A DNA stretch of 64,000 nucleotides from Sitta carolinensis. Taxonomy: Eukaryota; Chordata; Aves; Passeriformes; Sittidae. A model generated the notes under the pieces. The model ran no database searches. It was not told the DNA's origin and saw only the letters and a program-made list of their open reading frames with translations. How positions within the stretch are numbered: position 1 is the stretch's first letter; each line of letters starts with the position of its first letter. The DNA is taken from assembly GCA_032173965.1 (NCBI GenBank), contig CM063290.1, forward strand, positions 1,178,001-1,242,000, in the 5' to 3' direction. This document shows positions 1 through 12,900 of this stretch, piece by piece. Both the position numbers and the translations under genes were made by a program.

Positions 1-3000
1 TTGGGGATGTGTTTGGGATGCCAGCTCCTGTTTGCTGTGGCCCAGCAGAGCAGCTCTGCTCCCTGGGAATGCTCAGAGCCTCCCCAGCTCTGCCATCCCA
101 CTGCAGCACCCGAGCCCCATCTGTTCCCAATCAGGGGCTGGCTGATGGAATGCTGGAATTTATCAGGCCAGAGCAGGGGTGAGCACTGCAGGGGAGCAAT
201 GAGCTTTTCCCTCCCCGCCGTCATCTGGTCCCCATTACCCCTCAGAACCACATAAAACATCCTAACAGCCACACTGGGGGCCAGCACGCTGCAACCTGCT
301 CCCCCTGCTCTGGCAGCAATCCCACGGAATGCCTGCTGGATGGGTTTCCTCCTGCATGGCACCGAGGAGCCAGGAGCCACTGCTGGGAAATGGCTCCAAT
401 GGGCTTTGTTGGATGTCACCGATTGAGCGAGGGGGAAATGATTCCAGGGCTCTGTCCTTCCAAAAGGAGGCTGGAGAGGGCAAATCCCTCAGCATCCTCG
501 ACACACAGGTATTGTAAAATGCTTTCTTCCCAGCAGCTCACTCCACATTCAAAGCTCTGGGCATTAATGGTGGCTTTCTTATCCAAATCACCTGAAAATG
601 GAGCAGAGCTACAGCACAAACCAAGGGCCTGTCCCTGTTGTAACCACACCCAGCAGCTGTGCAGGCTCCTGGCTGGGATCACCTGCACCCAGCCACTCCC
701 AAAGGCTGGGCACCCATGGCCATGGGGCTGGGGCACTGCCCTGGCACGTGTGGGGAACCAGGAGAGCAAACCAGAAACCCTGCAGCAGGCAGGGCCAGGG
801 TGGGGGCAGCAGAGCATGGGGCTGGGCCAGGGATGCCTTGCGTTTCAGTTTTTATATTTTTCACATTCTGGTTTAGTGTGCAGTTCTGGGTTTCATATTC
901 AGTGTTGGTGAGCTCTCTTCACAGAGCAGGGAGACAAAACAATTCCTTCTCCAGCTTGGGACCAAGGACAACTTCCACCCCAAGAACAAAACCCACAGTG
1001 AAGTGAGAATTAAAAACCAGGATGGAGCTTCATAACCTGGAGCTGTAATTGCACAATGAACTCCAGTGTGCAAAGGACCAGAACCTATCAAAGTGTGAGC
1101 CCTCGTGCCTTGGAGCCCATTTTGGGTTCCCTCTGGGTGTGGGCACTGCCCAGGTGTGCCCAGAGAGGCCTTTTAATAAATCCCTGCTTTATCCTTTTGC
1201 TCTTCAGTCTCTGTTCCAGGTCAGCCCCCAGAAGGCATCACCAGGAGAAACTGAGTGCCCTCAATCCCAGCTGGGTGGTGTGGCTGTCCCCAAACCAGCA
1301 CTGGCAGGTCCAGACCCCAAAAACCACAGAATCACCGCAGAACCTGCAAGGGTTTGGGTTGGAAGGGGCTGGGCTGCTGCCCTCAGTAACATCCTGGAGG
1401 TTCCAGGAGAATACAGATCCCAACCCATCCCAAAAGATATGGGCTGAGGAAAACTGAAGAGCATGACAAATATCATGGCTTGTTGTTTTTCTCTTCTTTT
1501 GAGGAAAAGATCCCCAGGGTTAAGAGGCTTTAAGTGATGAACATGACATTAAAAAATGCCTCAAGCTGCTTCAGGTATGTCAGAGATGTGGGCCGGGGCA
1601 CAAGGCTTCAAACCAAGCAGGAACTGAACCAATAAATGGATTTTTGTGGGTTTGGGTTGTTTCTTTCTGCCCTAGCTCAAATCCCCTCTCTGACTGCAGT
1701 GCTATTCCAAACAAATTCCCTTCTGCACACGAGGCTGGAGTTGCAGCTTGTCTGCTCTGTGAGACACCCCCAGCTTAGCTCGGGTCTTTAGGATAAACCC
1801 TCCTGGCCAAGAGCCCAGTGCTAGCACTGCTCCTGCTGCAGGATCATCACCCAATCCACAGCTCTCCCCTGCCCCAGGCACAGCCAGCCAAATCCAGAAA
1901 ATGTTAAACAACAGCCCTGACATGGCAATTTTTCAAGGTCTGTATGAGGCATCTTCAAACTGTCACAGACAAGTTCATGGATCCACCCTGACACTTCCCA
2001 ACCTGCAGCCCTTCCCAGCTGTTAAATCTGACACTCCAGTTAATATTGCATCCAGTTGGACGTGGAAATATAAATTGAATGAGCTTAGAAGTCAACAAGG
2101 AGCCTGCAAATCACACCCTGTAAAGCACAAATACTCTGTGAGGGGTAAGCCCTACCCAGCAGACGTCTGACTCGAGAGCAAAAAAGCCAATTTGCAAATC
2201 ACAGACAATTTAACAGAGCAGTGCCTATTCTGTGTGTTTTGAACTTGCCTCTGACAACTTCACTGCACGTTCCCCAGCACCTGGAGCAGGGCAGACACTC
2301 AGTTAATCCTCTCAGTCACTCGTGATATTGCAAATCTCTTTTCCAGGCTGCAGAGTCCATTTATCTCCACATGGAGGTCTCTGATTTTCCTCACACTCCT
2401 GCAGACACTCTTGTTCTTTATCATCCCAATTGAGGCCCTAATTAGTGCAGGCAATCCCAGAATGGGTTGGGGGGGACCTTACAGCCCCTCCAGCTCCTGG
2501 GCAGGGACACCTTCCCCTGTCTTTAATGCCCACACCTGAGGGGTTCTGCAGGAAAACTGGGATATTCCCAAGGTTCTGTCCTCAGCAGCACACCCCCTGA
2601 TGGAGGAGCCCCCAGCCTGGGGTCAGGCAATGAGGAATTCACCCCATTCCCAGCCAGGCTGCCCCAGGACAGACCCCACCAGCAGCAGGGGTGGAATTCT
2701 GGTTAGGAGAGCAGAATTTGGCCCCAACACCCCTTGGAAATTCCTCTAAGTGCCATTAAGGCCCTGCTGACCCCCCAGAGCTGGCACTGAGACCTCAGGA
2801 AAGGCCTGAACGAGGGAAGGAAAGGTTGGGAAATGTGCATTCTTGCAACCCATTTTACCACTATTTCCTTCCAATCCTCTGTGCCACGAGGGGCTGCTCT
2901 GGAGTTCTTATCCTTCCATACCTTCCATGCCTCACACATCAAATTTCCAGGTCAGACTCCCACACAGCCAACATAAAATCAGCCAGCTATGTTTATGAAT

Positions 3001-3860
3001 GTCTTCTGATCTTGTATTTTTTCTGCTAAACACGTTGGTGAGATGTAAAACACGCCCCTGTTCGAGTTTGGGGATCTCTGAAGTGCAATAACTGCAGGTT
3101 TGGAGAGGTTTATGCAATATCTGGAATATTAACAGAGCTCTCCCCTGTGGAATGAGTGGGGCTGCATTTCTTCAACAGATTTAGAACGAGTCCCATAAAT
3201 CTCTGCTCTGCACATGTGTCCCTGCTCAAGGAATTTCCCTAGGAATGCTAGCTGAGGATTTTCAGGAAATTACAATAGTTTGAATGAATTCACAAATAGT
3301 CACATGCCTAGGATGTATCATAAGAGGTCCTGCAGAAAGGAAACTGAGCAATACATTAAAAAATATTCAATATATGGGATTTCATTAATGTGGGATCAGA
3401 GCACTCAGCACTTCAAAAGCCACGTTGTTCACTCTCATGTTCTCACTGGAATTTTATGCAACACAAGTTTTATCCTTAATTCTACCAAATAACTATTTCA
3501 GCTACTAAACCTGGAATTTAAGGTATTTAGGAAATTCTTGGGAAGCATAAGCTTTTAAAATATATATAGAGAAAGAATTATATCCTTTTTATGACCTTTT
3601 TATCCACCTCTTGACCACTGAGAAAGCAAAGAAATAAATCTTTTATCAACTTCAGTGGATGCTTGTTGGAGCTGAAGTGATGCTGTATTAGAAGGTGATG
3701 TTTGAAGTGACTGGAAATGTAATTAATTACATTAAATTACATTTAATTGATTGAGGCAGCTGCTCTTTGGCATTGTGGAAGGGTTGGGCTGTGAACAGCT
3801 CATGGCCAACAGAGAGGGGGTGGATGCACCCAAATTCACCTCAAAGGGAGTAAGCAGGAG
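1..3860. other. VEPH1 intron, no coding exon seen
   Basis: I looked on the minus strand for the VEPH1 C-terminal exons (for example KLFFTCSLKGHYCLYSK or the PH-domain motif VRWKFIKRWKTRYFTL) and found none. A weak CR1-like piece occurs near 1,345-1,400. A palindrome tgtaattaattaca lies at about 3,718-3,731. Confidence 0.7.
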
Positions 3861-3867
3861 GCTCCCA

Positions 3868-4232
3868 ACCCAACCCATCCCAAGCCAACAAACCCAACAA
3901 ACCCATCCCAACAAACCCAACCCAACAAGCCCATCCCAACAAACCAAACCCAACCCAACAAACCCATCCCAACAAACCCAACCCAACAAGCCCATCCCAA
4001 CAAACCAAACCCAACCCAACAAACCCATCCCAACAAACCCATCCCAACAAACCCAACCCATCAAGCCCATCCCAACAAACCAAACCCAACCCAACAAACC
4101 CATCCCAACAAACCCATCCCAACAAACCCAACCCAACAAGCCCATCCCAACAAACCAAACCCAACCCAACAAACCCATCCCAACAAACCAACCCATCCCA
4201 ACAAACCCAACCCATCCCAACCCAACCCATTC
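3868..4232. repeat. CCCAACAAAC / CCCATCC pentamer-decamer array
   Basis: Units of 5-10 bp (cccaa, caaac, ccatc) assembled into a higher-order repeat of about 60-85 bp. Over 360 bp the plus strand has almost no G apart from a few caagc variants. It sits in the intron after VEPH1 exon 8. Confidence 0.93.
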
Positions 4233-5916
4233 CCTTCAAAGAGGAGCAGATCACAGACCCAGCAGGGATGAAAGCAGCAAACATTAAAGCACCCCAGGGG
4301 TGGGTGAGATGGGATCCAACCCCACCCAAGCCATGGGGCTCTCCCCCTGCTGTGCCCTCAGGGAGTGCTGTCTCTGAGGGTCCTGCCCTGCAATCCCAAT
4401 CCAGCTGATTTAATAACTGGACAATGAGGGAGGAGCCCCAGATCTGCCCCAGGCCAGCCCAGCAGGAGCCTCCTGGAGGCTCAGGGCCCGTGGCCTGGGC
4501 AGCACACATGTATCTAACCCAGCTCCACAGGCTGGAGCTGGCAATGCCCCCTTCCAGCCCTGCCCTGGTGAACCCTCAGGGTTCATTCCCCACGACATCC
4601 AAAGGGAAATCTTCACCTGAGCCCTCGTGGGAGCCTGGGAGGGGCAGGGGCTGCACTGTGTCCCTGGTGGGAATGACTCCTGGCAGGCTCCAGGAGATGC
4701 CTTTTGGGAAGGGTGTTGCTCTCTGAAGCTCTGCTCCTCCCTGCCTGTGCTGGAGGGTCTCTGCTTCCCTGCCCTCCTGTCAGTACAGGGTGAAAATGTT
4801 TCTAAAATCGTGGGAGAGGAACGCTGGGCTTTGGTTTTAGTGGACCATGCCAAACTGCACTTAGGGAGGTTATAATTAAGCATCTTGATAAGAAACACAA
4901 ATGGTGTAATTATTATTTGGGGGTGAAATATTTGTTGCTTTGGGGATCACGAGACTCAATATTCAGAGTTTCCAGGGTGCCTGTAGCTGAGATCCTGTTG
5001 TACAATATAAGTACAGTTATTGTAATAATTGTGTTGCTTAAACAAATATGGAGTTATATAACCATAATAAAATGGTATAAATATGGTGATATTTCTATAC
5101 CTATATACAATATAATATATCATAATAAAATGGTATAACTATGTGCATTCTGAACAGATGGATGGAGCTAGATTTGGGGAGCTGTACCCCGAGTTCCTGA
5201 GTGCCTTTAATAAATCACCTGGCATGTAATCTGTTGGAATCCAGGATATCTCTGTGACAGCCCTGGATGATCCCAGCTCCAGCCAAAGGGTTCTAAATTT
5301 GGGCAGGGGGGTTGGAGACCCTGGCGTGCAGCCAGGGACTCTTGTGGCTTTGAGTTTGACTTATGGAATAAATTACTACCTGTGAATGAAGAATTAAAAG
5401 TCACAAAAGTTTAGATAGCGTGATAGTAGGAGTTGTAGAGTGAAAAGGGAAATGTTGGGGATTTTACCCTGGGGCTCAGGGGGTGAGATGGAGGCACTTG
5501 GGCCCTGTCCTGTGCTCCTTCCTTCTTCTTCCCAACCCCATCTCCTTGGGGATGGTGGCATTGGGGATTGGAGTGGAGTGGAATGGAACTGTCTAACACA
5601 GGTGATGGGCATTGGATCATCACTGTCAATAACTAACAGGGAATTTGGAGTATAAAAATCAGTGGGCAGAGAGTGAGCCTTGGGCTGAGCTGGGCAGCCC
5701 AGACAGAAAATATCTGAGATGAGAAACAATAAAACAACCCTGAGAGCATCAGCTGAAGAGTCCTGACTCATTCTTGGACAGCTGGGTTGGGAGAGAGCGA
5801 CTTTTACACATCTGGGTTCACCCTGAGCAAAGCACCCCCGGAGGTAACCCACCCGTGACCGTGCCTGCCGAGCCTGGCTGGGCGCTGAGCTGCTCGGCAC
5901 GGCTCGTCCCGCTTAC
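4233..5916. other. VEPH1 intron, no coding exon seen
   Basis: GC-moderate sequence to 4,800, then AT-rich. Two copies of cataataaaatggtataa lie at about 5,061 and 5,120. Nothing else is recognisable. Confidence 0.7.
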
Positions 5917-6979
5917 CTTCGATCACACACTGCTCGGGGATGGGAATCCTCCTGCCCAGCTGCAGCACGTAGTCCCTCACCTTGCCCAGGTTGTCCCTCA
6001 GGTGCAGGTACAGCCGGTCCGGATCGCTGCTGCGGGCCCGGCCCGGGGGGCTCTCGGTGGGCAGGGGCGGATCGGGGTCCCGGGGCCGGCCCGGGGGGCT
6101 CTCGGCGGGCAGGGCTCCGGGCTGGGCCGGGGGGCTCTCGGTGGGCTGGGTCCCGGGCTGTGCCCTGGGCTGTGCCCCGGGATGTGTCCCGGGATGTGCC
6201 CCGGGATGTGCCCCGGGATGTGTCCCGGTCTGTGTCCCGGGCCGTGCACCGGGCTGTGTCCCGTGCTGTGCCCCGCTTTGTGCTCCGGGCTGTGCCCCAG
6301 GCTGGGTCCCGGTCTGTGTCCCGGGCTGTGCTCCGGGCTGTGCCCCAGGCTGTGCCCCAGGCTGTGTCCCGGTCTGTGCTCCGGGCTGTGTCCCGGTCTG
6401 TGTCCCGGTCTGTGCCCCAGGCTGTGTCCCGGTCTGTGTCCCGGGCTGTGTCCCGGGCTGTGCTCCGGCTGTGCCCAGCTGTGCCCCGGGCTGTGTCCCG
6501 GGCTGTGTCCGGGCTGTGTCCCGGGCTGTGTCCCGGGCTGTGCTCCGGGCTGTGTCCCGGGCTGTGCTCCGGGCTGTGCTCCGGCTGTGTCCCGGTCTGT
6601 GTCCCGGGCTGTGCTCCGGGCTGTGTCCGGCTGTGCTCCGGGCTGTGTCCCGGTCTGTGCTCCGGGCTGTGCCCCAGGCTGTGCCCCAGGCTGGGTCCCG
6701 GTCTGTGTCCGGCTGTGCCCAGGCTGTGTCCCGGGCTGTGTCCCGGTCTGTGTCCCGGGCTGTGCCCCGGGCTGTGCCCCAGGCTGTGTCCCGGGCTGTG
6801 TCCCGGTCTGTGTCCCGGGCTGTGCTCCGGGCTGTGTCCGGGCTGTGGTCCCGCGCTCCCCGCCGGCTCGGGCTCAGCAGCAGCTCGCAGAGGAGCTGCC
6901 CGCGGCTGTCCGCTCGCCCGACCCGGCCGCCGAGCTCGGCGCCTTCACCCGCAGCGCCTGCAGCGCCAGGCTCTTGGAC
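5917..6979 (-). CDS. VEPH1: VEPH1 coding exon 8, greatly enlarged by a coding minisatellite and with an apparent frame break
   Basis: The acceptor is gcccacag at 6,980-6,982 and the donor GAAG|GTAAGC. The first residues [16 protein letters not shown] follow exon 7 in phase and match human SKSLAFHT. The last residues [18 protein letters not shown] and [12 protein letters not shown] match human KLYLHLKKNLSKVK. The ends lie in different frames: the opening frame meets TGA at 6,874-6,876, while the other frame is open through the rest of the exon. The exon is 1063 nt and phases need 1064, so one base appears lost, probably near 6,915-6,945. About 700 nt is a 12-bp array that makes this disordered linker roughly 230 residues longer than in human. 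Confidence 0.85.
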
Positions 6980-9900
6980 CTGTGGGCAGGGAACAGGGAT
7001 TGGGATAGAGGGGCGAAAAAACCCCAAACCTGCCCTGGGCAACTGCCTTGGAATAGAGGGACAAAACCCCCAAAAATCTGCCCTGGGCAGCTGCCTTGGA
7101 ATAGAGGGACAAAACTCCCCAAACCTGCCCTGGGCAACTGCCTTGGAATAGAGGGACAAAACCCCCAAAAATCTGCCCTGGGCAGCTGCCTTGGAATAGA
7201 GGGACAAAACTCCCCAAAGCTGCCCTGGGCAGCTGCCTTGGAATAGAGGCAGGGCACAAAAATCACCCCCAAACCTGCCCTGGACAGCTGCCTTGGAATA
7301 GAGGGCACAAAAAAAAAAACAAACCCAAACCTGCCCTGGGCAGCTGCCTTGGAATGGAAGGCACAAAAATTGGTTGAAATTGTGTTTATGCTGCCTGTGG
7401 GTATTGCATGAGCAGACCAAACCCTCCGTGTTTAGATAAAGTTTTATGACAAAACTGATCTCCCTGAACCCCTCACACATTTTCCAGAGTCATACCTGTT
7501 AAACCTCATGTCTTTCCTTTCTTCTTTAGAAACCTGGCCCAGGCTGTATCTCCTCACTGAGCCAGGGGTGCTGTTGTCCACATTTATTTTCTCTTCAAAA
7601 GCCTGGATTTTAACTTGAAGCTTTTCATCCTCCTCACTGCCATTCTCGACAGATTTTAAATCATCCAGTGGTACAGGGCATTCTGCCTCGGGGTCGTTTT
7701 CCATCCTGAGGAAGCAGAAAGCAGAGATTTAACCCTGGCACAGTGTGTTCATTGTGCTGCTGCTGTGTTTCTGCCTGGGACTTGTGGTTTGGATCTGGTG
7801 AAACAATTCTGTTTAAACAGAGATTCCCTGAGATCATTTTGAGGAACATCATCTAGATCAATATATCTGATAGGTCAGAAACACTGAACATCTCTGACAA
7901 CCCTGGGTTAGGAACTGCCAAGCACCAGGAAATCACAACTCTGTCCCTGATAGTCAAGAGTTTTTCCATCTGAACTCAAACCATTCTCTCAAAATTGCTA
8001 AACGCTGACTTATTGAATTATATTCATAAGGCAAAAGTCAAGCTATTTGCAGACTTTATAGAATTCTGTGGTTTTAAAGCTTTGACCAAAGTACATGCAG
8101 TTCTTACTGAATTATTGCCCTGTAAGAAGAAAAAATACCTTTTAAAACTCAGGAAAAGTTCTGAGCAATGTGACTCCAGCTCAGCAAAGAGCAAACAAAG
8201 AGTTAAAAGGAACTTGTAGGACTGCAGGAAAAGTAGTTTTGGTTTGGATTTATTATGTTTGCCTTAAAATCACAGAATCAGAGAATCATGGAAGGTTTGG
8301 GTTGGAAGGGGCACTGCCAGGGATGGGCAGCCACAATGTGCAACATTTTAATGCAAAATCCAAAGATAGCTTTCAAACAAATTGAAGGGAAGCTGTTGAT
8401 CTTACAGGACAAAAAGAAATCTGCTGGAAGAGATGCTGTTGGTAAAAATGTGCTGGGTTCCCTCACACAGCTTTGAAAATGGCTTTTTCTGGATTCCCTC
8501 ATTGCTCAGAGCCTGCAGGGACTCAGCTCCTGCGAATATTGGCTGGAAATCTGAATTCTGAGGATCTTTTCTCTGCTCTGAAGATGCTGCAGCAGCAGCA
8601 GGACTGGATTTCCCAGGGACCAGCAGCAAGAACACCTTTGCTCCTTCCCCTCCCTTGCTGGGGTGATGTGCACATTCCCATCTCACTCCTGCAAGCAGGG
8701 AGGAACTGGCACAAAAATTCATAAAGCAAACAGGAATCTCTTGGAGAATCGAGCAGGACTGGACAGTATTTACTTTTCAAACTCTACCCACAGCTCTAAA
8801 ACAAGTTTGTTATGCTTCTCACTATCTCTTTGTTTGATTTTCCTTTTTTTTTTTCCCCTGATGAGCAAACATGTGAGTAGTTAAATCTGTAAAACACGGA
8901 TATATAAAACCACAAGTGAGGGGTTTAACACAGCCCTTCCAAAGCAGCAGAGCCTCACAAGTCACTCTCGCAGCAGGAGAGCCCATTAAAAACTCCCCAA
9001 ACTGCAAATTACCAATTGTAAAAAGCCAGGTTTTGAAAAAACAACCAGAAATGCGGCATCACAAAATGCAGTTTTTCACTTGTTTTGATAAAGGCAGCTC
9101 GGGGCATTTCTCAGGGGAGCTGGCGAGTTTTGTCTTGCTTTGTTTTTCATTCAAGCAAGATCTCGTAATATATTAACACTGAGGAGCACTTCAAAAATAT
9201 TCCTCTGTAATAAAGACCCTTGATGTGACCTTTCCTAACAAATCTTCCTGGGGATGTAGGACAAGATTTAATTTATTGGGAAGCAGTCACTCCACCACAG
9301 CTCCCAACACTGCTCCATTGTGGGAGCTGAGCTCGAAGGGAAATTTCTGCTCCCTGTGTAAATAGAGGCAAAGCCTCAGGACACAGAGAGGGGATTGATG
9401 GACTGATGGGCTTTGGGAGGGACAGACCCCAACCAGGGAGCCTTGGAGTTAAAAATGGGGTTTCCAACAGCACCTCTTTGTCCAACATCCTCCTGCTGAG
9501 CTCCCATGGCTTTGTGAAGCGAATGCACGGAAATGCTTCTCCTAAAGAATCATAAAATGGCTGGAAAAGAAACGTGGGTGAATCCTATTTTCCATATGTA
9601 GAGCAGAAAAAAGGCACTCCTAGGGTGTGGAGGGTGGGCTCCTGAAGCCACCAGCTCATTCTTGCCCCTGTTGGTGCCAGGATTTCCAAGTGGGAAGCTC
9701 CGAGAGCCCAGGAGCTCTGCTGTGCACCAGCCTTGTGCTCACATCAGCTCCTTGGGAAGCCAAAAAGCACAAACCCCCCTCAAAACCCTCAGTGAGGGCT
9801 CCATCCCACCCCACTGGGGTGCCTGGGCTCCCCTTCCAGCTCCACTCAAACCAAACCCATTGTCTGCAGGCTTGGCAAGAGGCACTGGAGCATTGCTGAG

Positions 9901-12900
9901 GCTGCTGGAGCAGGATCAGTTTACACCAAAGCTGTTTGCAGGAGGAGGATGCACGAGCTCGTGGAGAAACAAAAATGGCAAAAATAGTGCTGGTGGCTTC
10001 ATGCTTTAAATCCTCTGGCCAAATGCTCCTCCATGTCCAGGTGGTGCATTAGATAAAGGATATTTCTCCAAAGCAGCAGCACCATTGTCACACTCAGGGT
10101 GGGGAAAAGAACATCCCAAAGGGACATTAATGAAAATTCACCTGGGATTGTGGCCAGGGCTTCACCTCTGGGCACACGGGGGCCACGAGGATGGATCAGG
10201 TGCTCGTGGTTTGCTAAGGGAGAGAAAATCACCTCCTCAAATAGGATGGAGGAGAGTGTTTGAAGAAGGGAAGTGGTGGAGAAAAGTTAATGGCATTGTC
10301 AGCAGAATGCCAGACTGGTTTGGGTTGGAGGGATGTTAAAGCTCATCCCAGCCCACCCCAGCCATGGCAGGGACCCCTCCCACTGTCCCAGGGTGATCCA
10401 AGCCCATCCAGCCTGGTCTGGGCACTGCAGGGATCCAGAGCTTGCCATCCTCTGAGCAAAGAACTTCCTCATATTTAACCTAAATCTCTCCTCTCCCAGT
10501 GTAGAACAATTCCAAGGAGCCACAACTGTGGGAGGAGCAGCAGTGGTGCAGCCTCCCCTGCTCAGAGCTTACCCAGAACCAGGACTGGGAAGCTTTCTTT
10601 CCCTTGACTGCACTGCCCCTCCAGATTGGAGAAGCCCATTAAAACCCTGGATATGTTCTTTAAAAGCCCCTCTGGGACTGAATAACTTGCAATTTTGGGA
10701 CAGTGAGGAGCAGCAGAGCATGGCCTGGTTTTAATTACGCTCCCCGGTCCCTGCATGTAAAATTCCCTGTGTCAAACAACACCAGGGCAGCCATGGCCCT
10801 GCAGAAATGAGCTTCTCCTTCTGCAAACACAGCAGTTTGGGAAGGAATGGTTATAACCCAGGCCCACAGCTAAAATCCTGCTTTCCTTCCACAGCACACT
10901 CTGCATTGCTGCTCTTCAGCTCAGGGACAGTGACTTCCACCTTCCCAGCTGGACTGCTCCCACTTCCCAAGCACGAGTCAAAATCAACCCTGCTTAAATC
11001 AGCAGAGAACTCTCCTTCAGCCTTGGCTGATACTCTGCCTGATACAGGCCTGAAATGTAAAACCAAATAGCTAAAAACTGGAAAAAACCAGCATTTTGCT
11101 GTGACCCCTCACAGCCATGTTGAGATAATGAGGGCACAGAGGGTTGGGGAGGGAATGAAATTTAAAATAAATCAAGAAATAAATAAAATGAAGGAGCAGA
11201 GAGAAAATCATCTGTAACCACACTCACACAGACCATGAAGCTTCTACTCCCCAGCCAGTCCTTAACAAAGAGAATTTTAGTGAGAAACAGTCAGATTTTG
11301 ATGAAAACCTTGTTTTTAACTGGGTTTTTTCAGCAGCTCTAGAGATAAATATTTAAGCACAGAATATAATAAGGAATATATATGATATAAAAATATAATA
11401 AGGAATAGGAATACACAGTATTTTAACAAATGAAGTAATTTTTCAACCATAAATGGAGGGACCACAATGAGTTCTGAATGCTGAAGGCAGATTCCTGCTG
11501 AGGTTCTGCCACCAGAACTTGGAAGCTTGGACATTTCTCAGTCTCACAGGGGCTCTCTCTGGGTTCCTCTCCTTTTTCATTTTTACCTCTCTCCAGGACA
11601 CCAATTTTTTGTTTCTCCACTGACCTCAGTGTTTTGGCTCCACCACTCCCAGTCTGGCTCCAGGGCTGGCCTTCACCATTAGGAGTTTTCTGACATCTGT
11701 GTTCCATTTTTTCAAAGAATCACTACTCCTCTGTGCCCCCCTGACCTGCTGCAGTGTACACAACTCTAGTTATAAGTCTCTCACTAATTAGAAGTGACTG
11801 CCACCCTGTATTTAAATAACATTTCATCCTCACCATGACGAACCCCACAACATGTTAACCTTGGAGTGCACGGTCAGAAGGAGATGAGTGAGCACAACAT
11901 CTCACTGTGGACGCTCCAGAAAATTTTTTCTGACATTTTTTGGACAATTCTTCACCGGGGAGCTACGCCAGCCATTGTTCTCATCACCCTCAGTGGGCAT
12001 TTTCTGGAATAAACTCAGTGATAATTGTGAGGCCTGACTTCACTGATTTATTTTTAACTGAAGCTTTATAACTTGCTCAAGTCTACTTATCTGGGACATG
12101 GATTTCTTCATGGCAGTGGGAGTATATTTAAAGGGAATTTTGGTGCCTCACAGTGATGCCTAAAGAAGCTCCCTAGGACAGAGGGTGGGCAGAGTTACAG
12201 GAATAAAGCAGGGATTTGTTAAAAGGTTTCAAAGGATTCACCTTGGGCAATGTAAGAGCCTGGCCGGGGCTACACCCAGGATGGGCCCAAGTCAGGAGTT
12301 TTCCCCCTTTGCTCAGCTCTGCTCCATTTCCATGCTGGGTTCATTGTCCAATCCCAGCCCCAGGGGATGCAGTCCCACCCTCCCAGATTCTCTCCTCAGT
12401 TCCTGCTCTTGGCACTTTTTGGGGCCAGAGCTGCAGCAGTGCCCTTGGTTCTGGGGCTGGAAAAGGATTGTTCTGTGCCCTTGGTTCTGGACAAGGATTG
12501 TTCTGTGCCCTTGGTTCTGGGGCTGGAAAAGGATTGTTCTGTGCCCTTGGCTCTGGGGCTGGAAAAGGATTGTTCTGTGTCCTTGGCTCTGGACAAGGAT
12601 TGTTCTGTGTCCTGAGCTGTGAGGAGAACTCACTGACACTTTCTGTGGAGTTCAGAGTCACCCCCCAGAGCAGGGCAGAGTGTGGGAAATGTGAAATGTG
12701 GGACTCAAGGCTTCACAGAGCCCTGGAGGAGGCTGGGGCTGTGTCAGCCCCACCATACCTGTCACACCCCCCAGTACCTGTCACCCCCAGTACCTGTTCA
12801 CACCCCCATACCTGTCACCTCCAGTTCCTATCACCCCCACTCCTGTCACCCCCACTCCTGTCACCCCATACCTGTCACTCCCAGTTCCTCTCACCCCCAT

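Larger units (their letters stand above)
7706..12430. other. VEPH1 intron between exons 6 and 7
   Basis: Non-coding by my reading, apart from the two CR1 pieces listed. AT-rich stretches occur at 8,000-8,260 and 11,320-11,440. Confidence 0.7.

Noticed and set aside
3868..4232. Interstitial telomeric repeat
   Set aside because: The units are CCCAA / CAAAC / CCATC mixtures, not CCCTAA.
1..5916. VEPH1 C-terminal and PH-domain exons
   Set aside because: I searched the minus-strand translations for the expected motifs and found none, so they must lie beyond the left edge.
5774..7246. Long plus-strand open frames (up to 490 codons) opposite VEPH1 exon 8
   Set aside because: They exist because the 12-bp repeat is stop-free in all frames. 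The minus strand carries the conserved protein, and the plus frames give only Cys-Pro-Gly type repeats.
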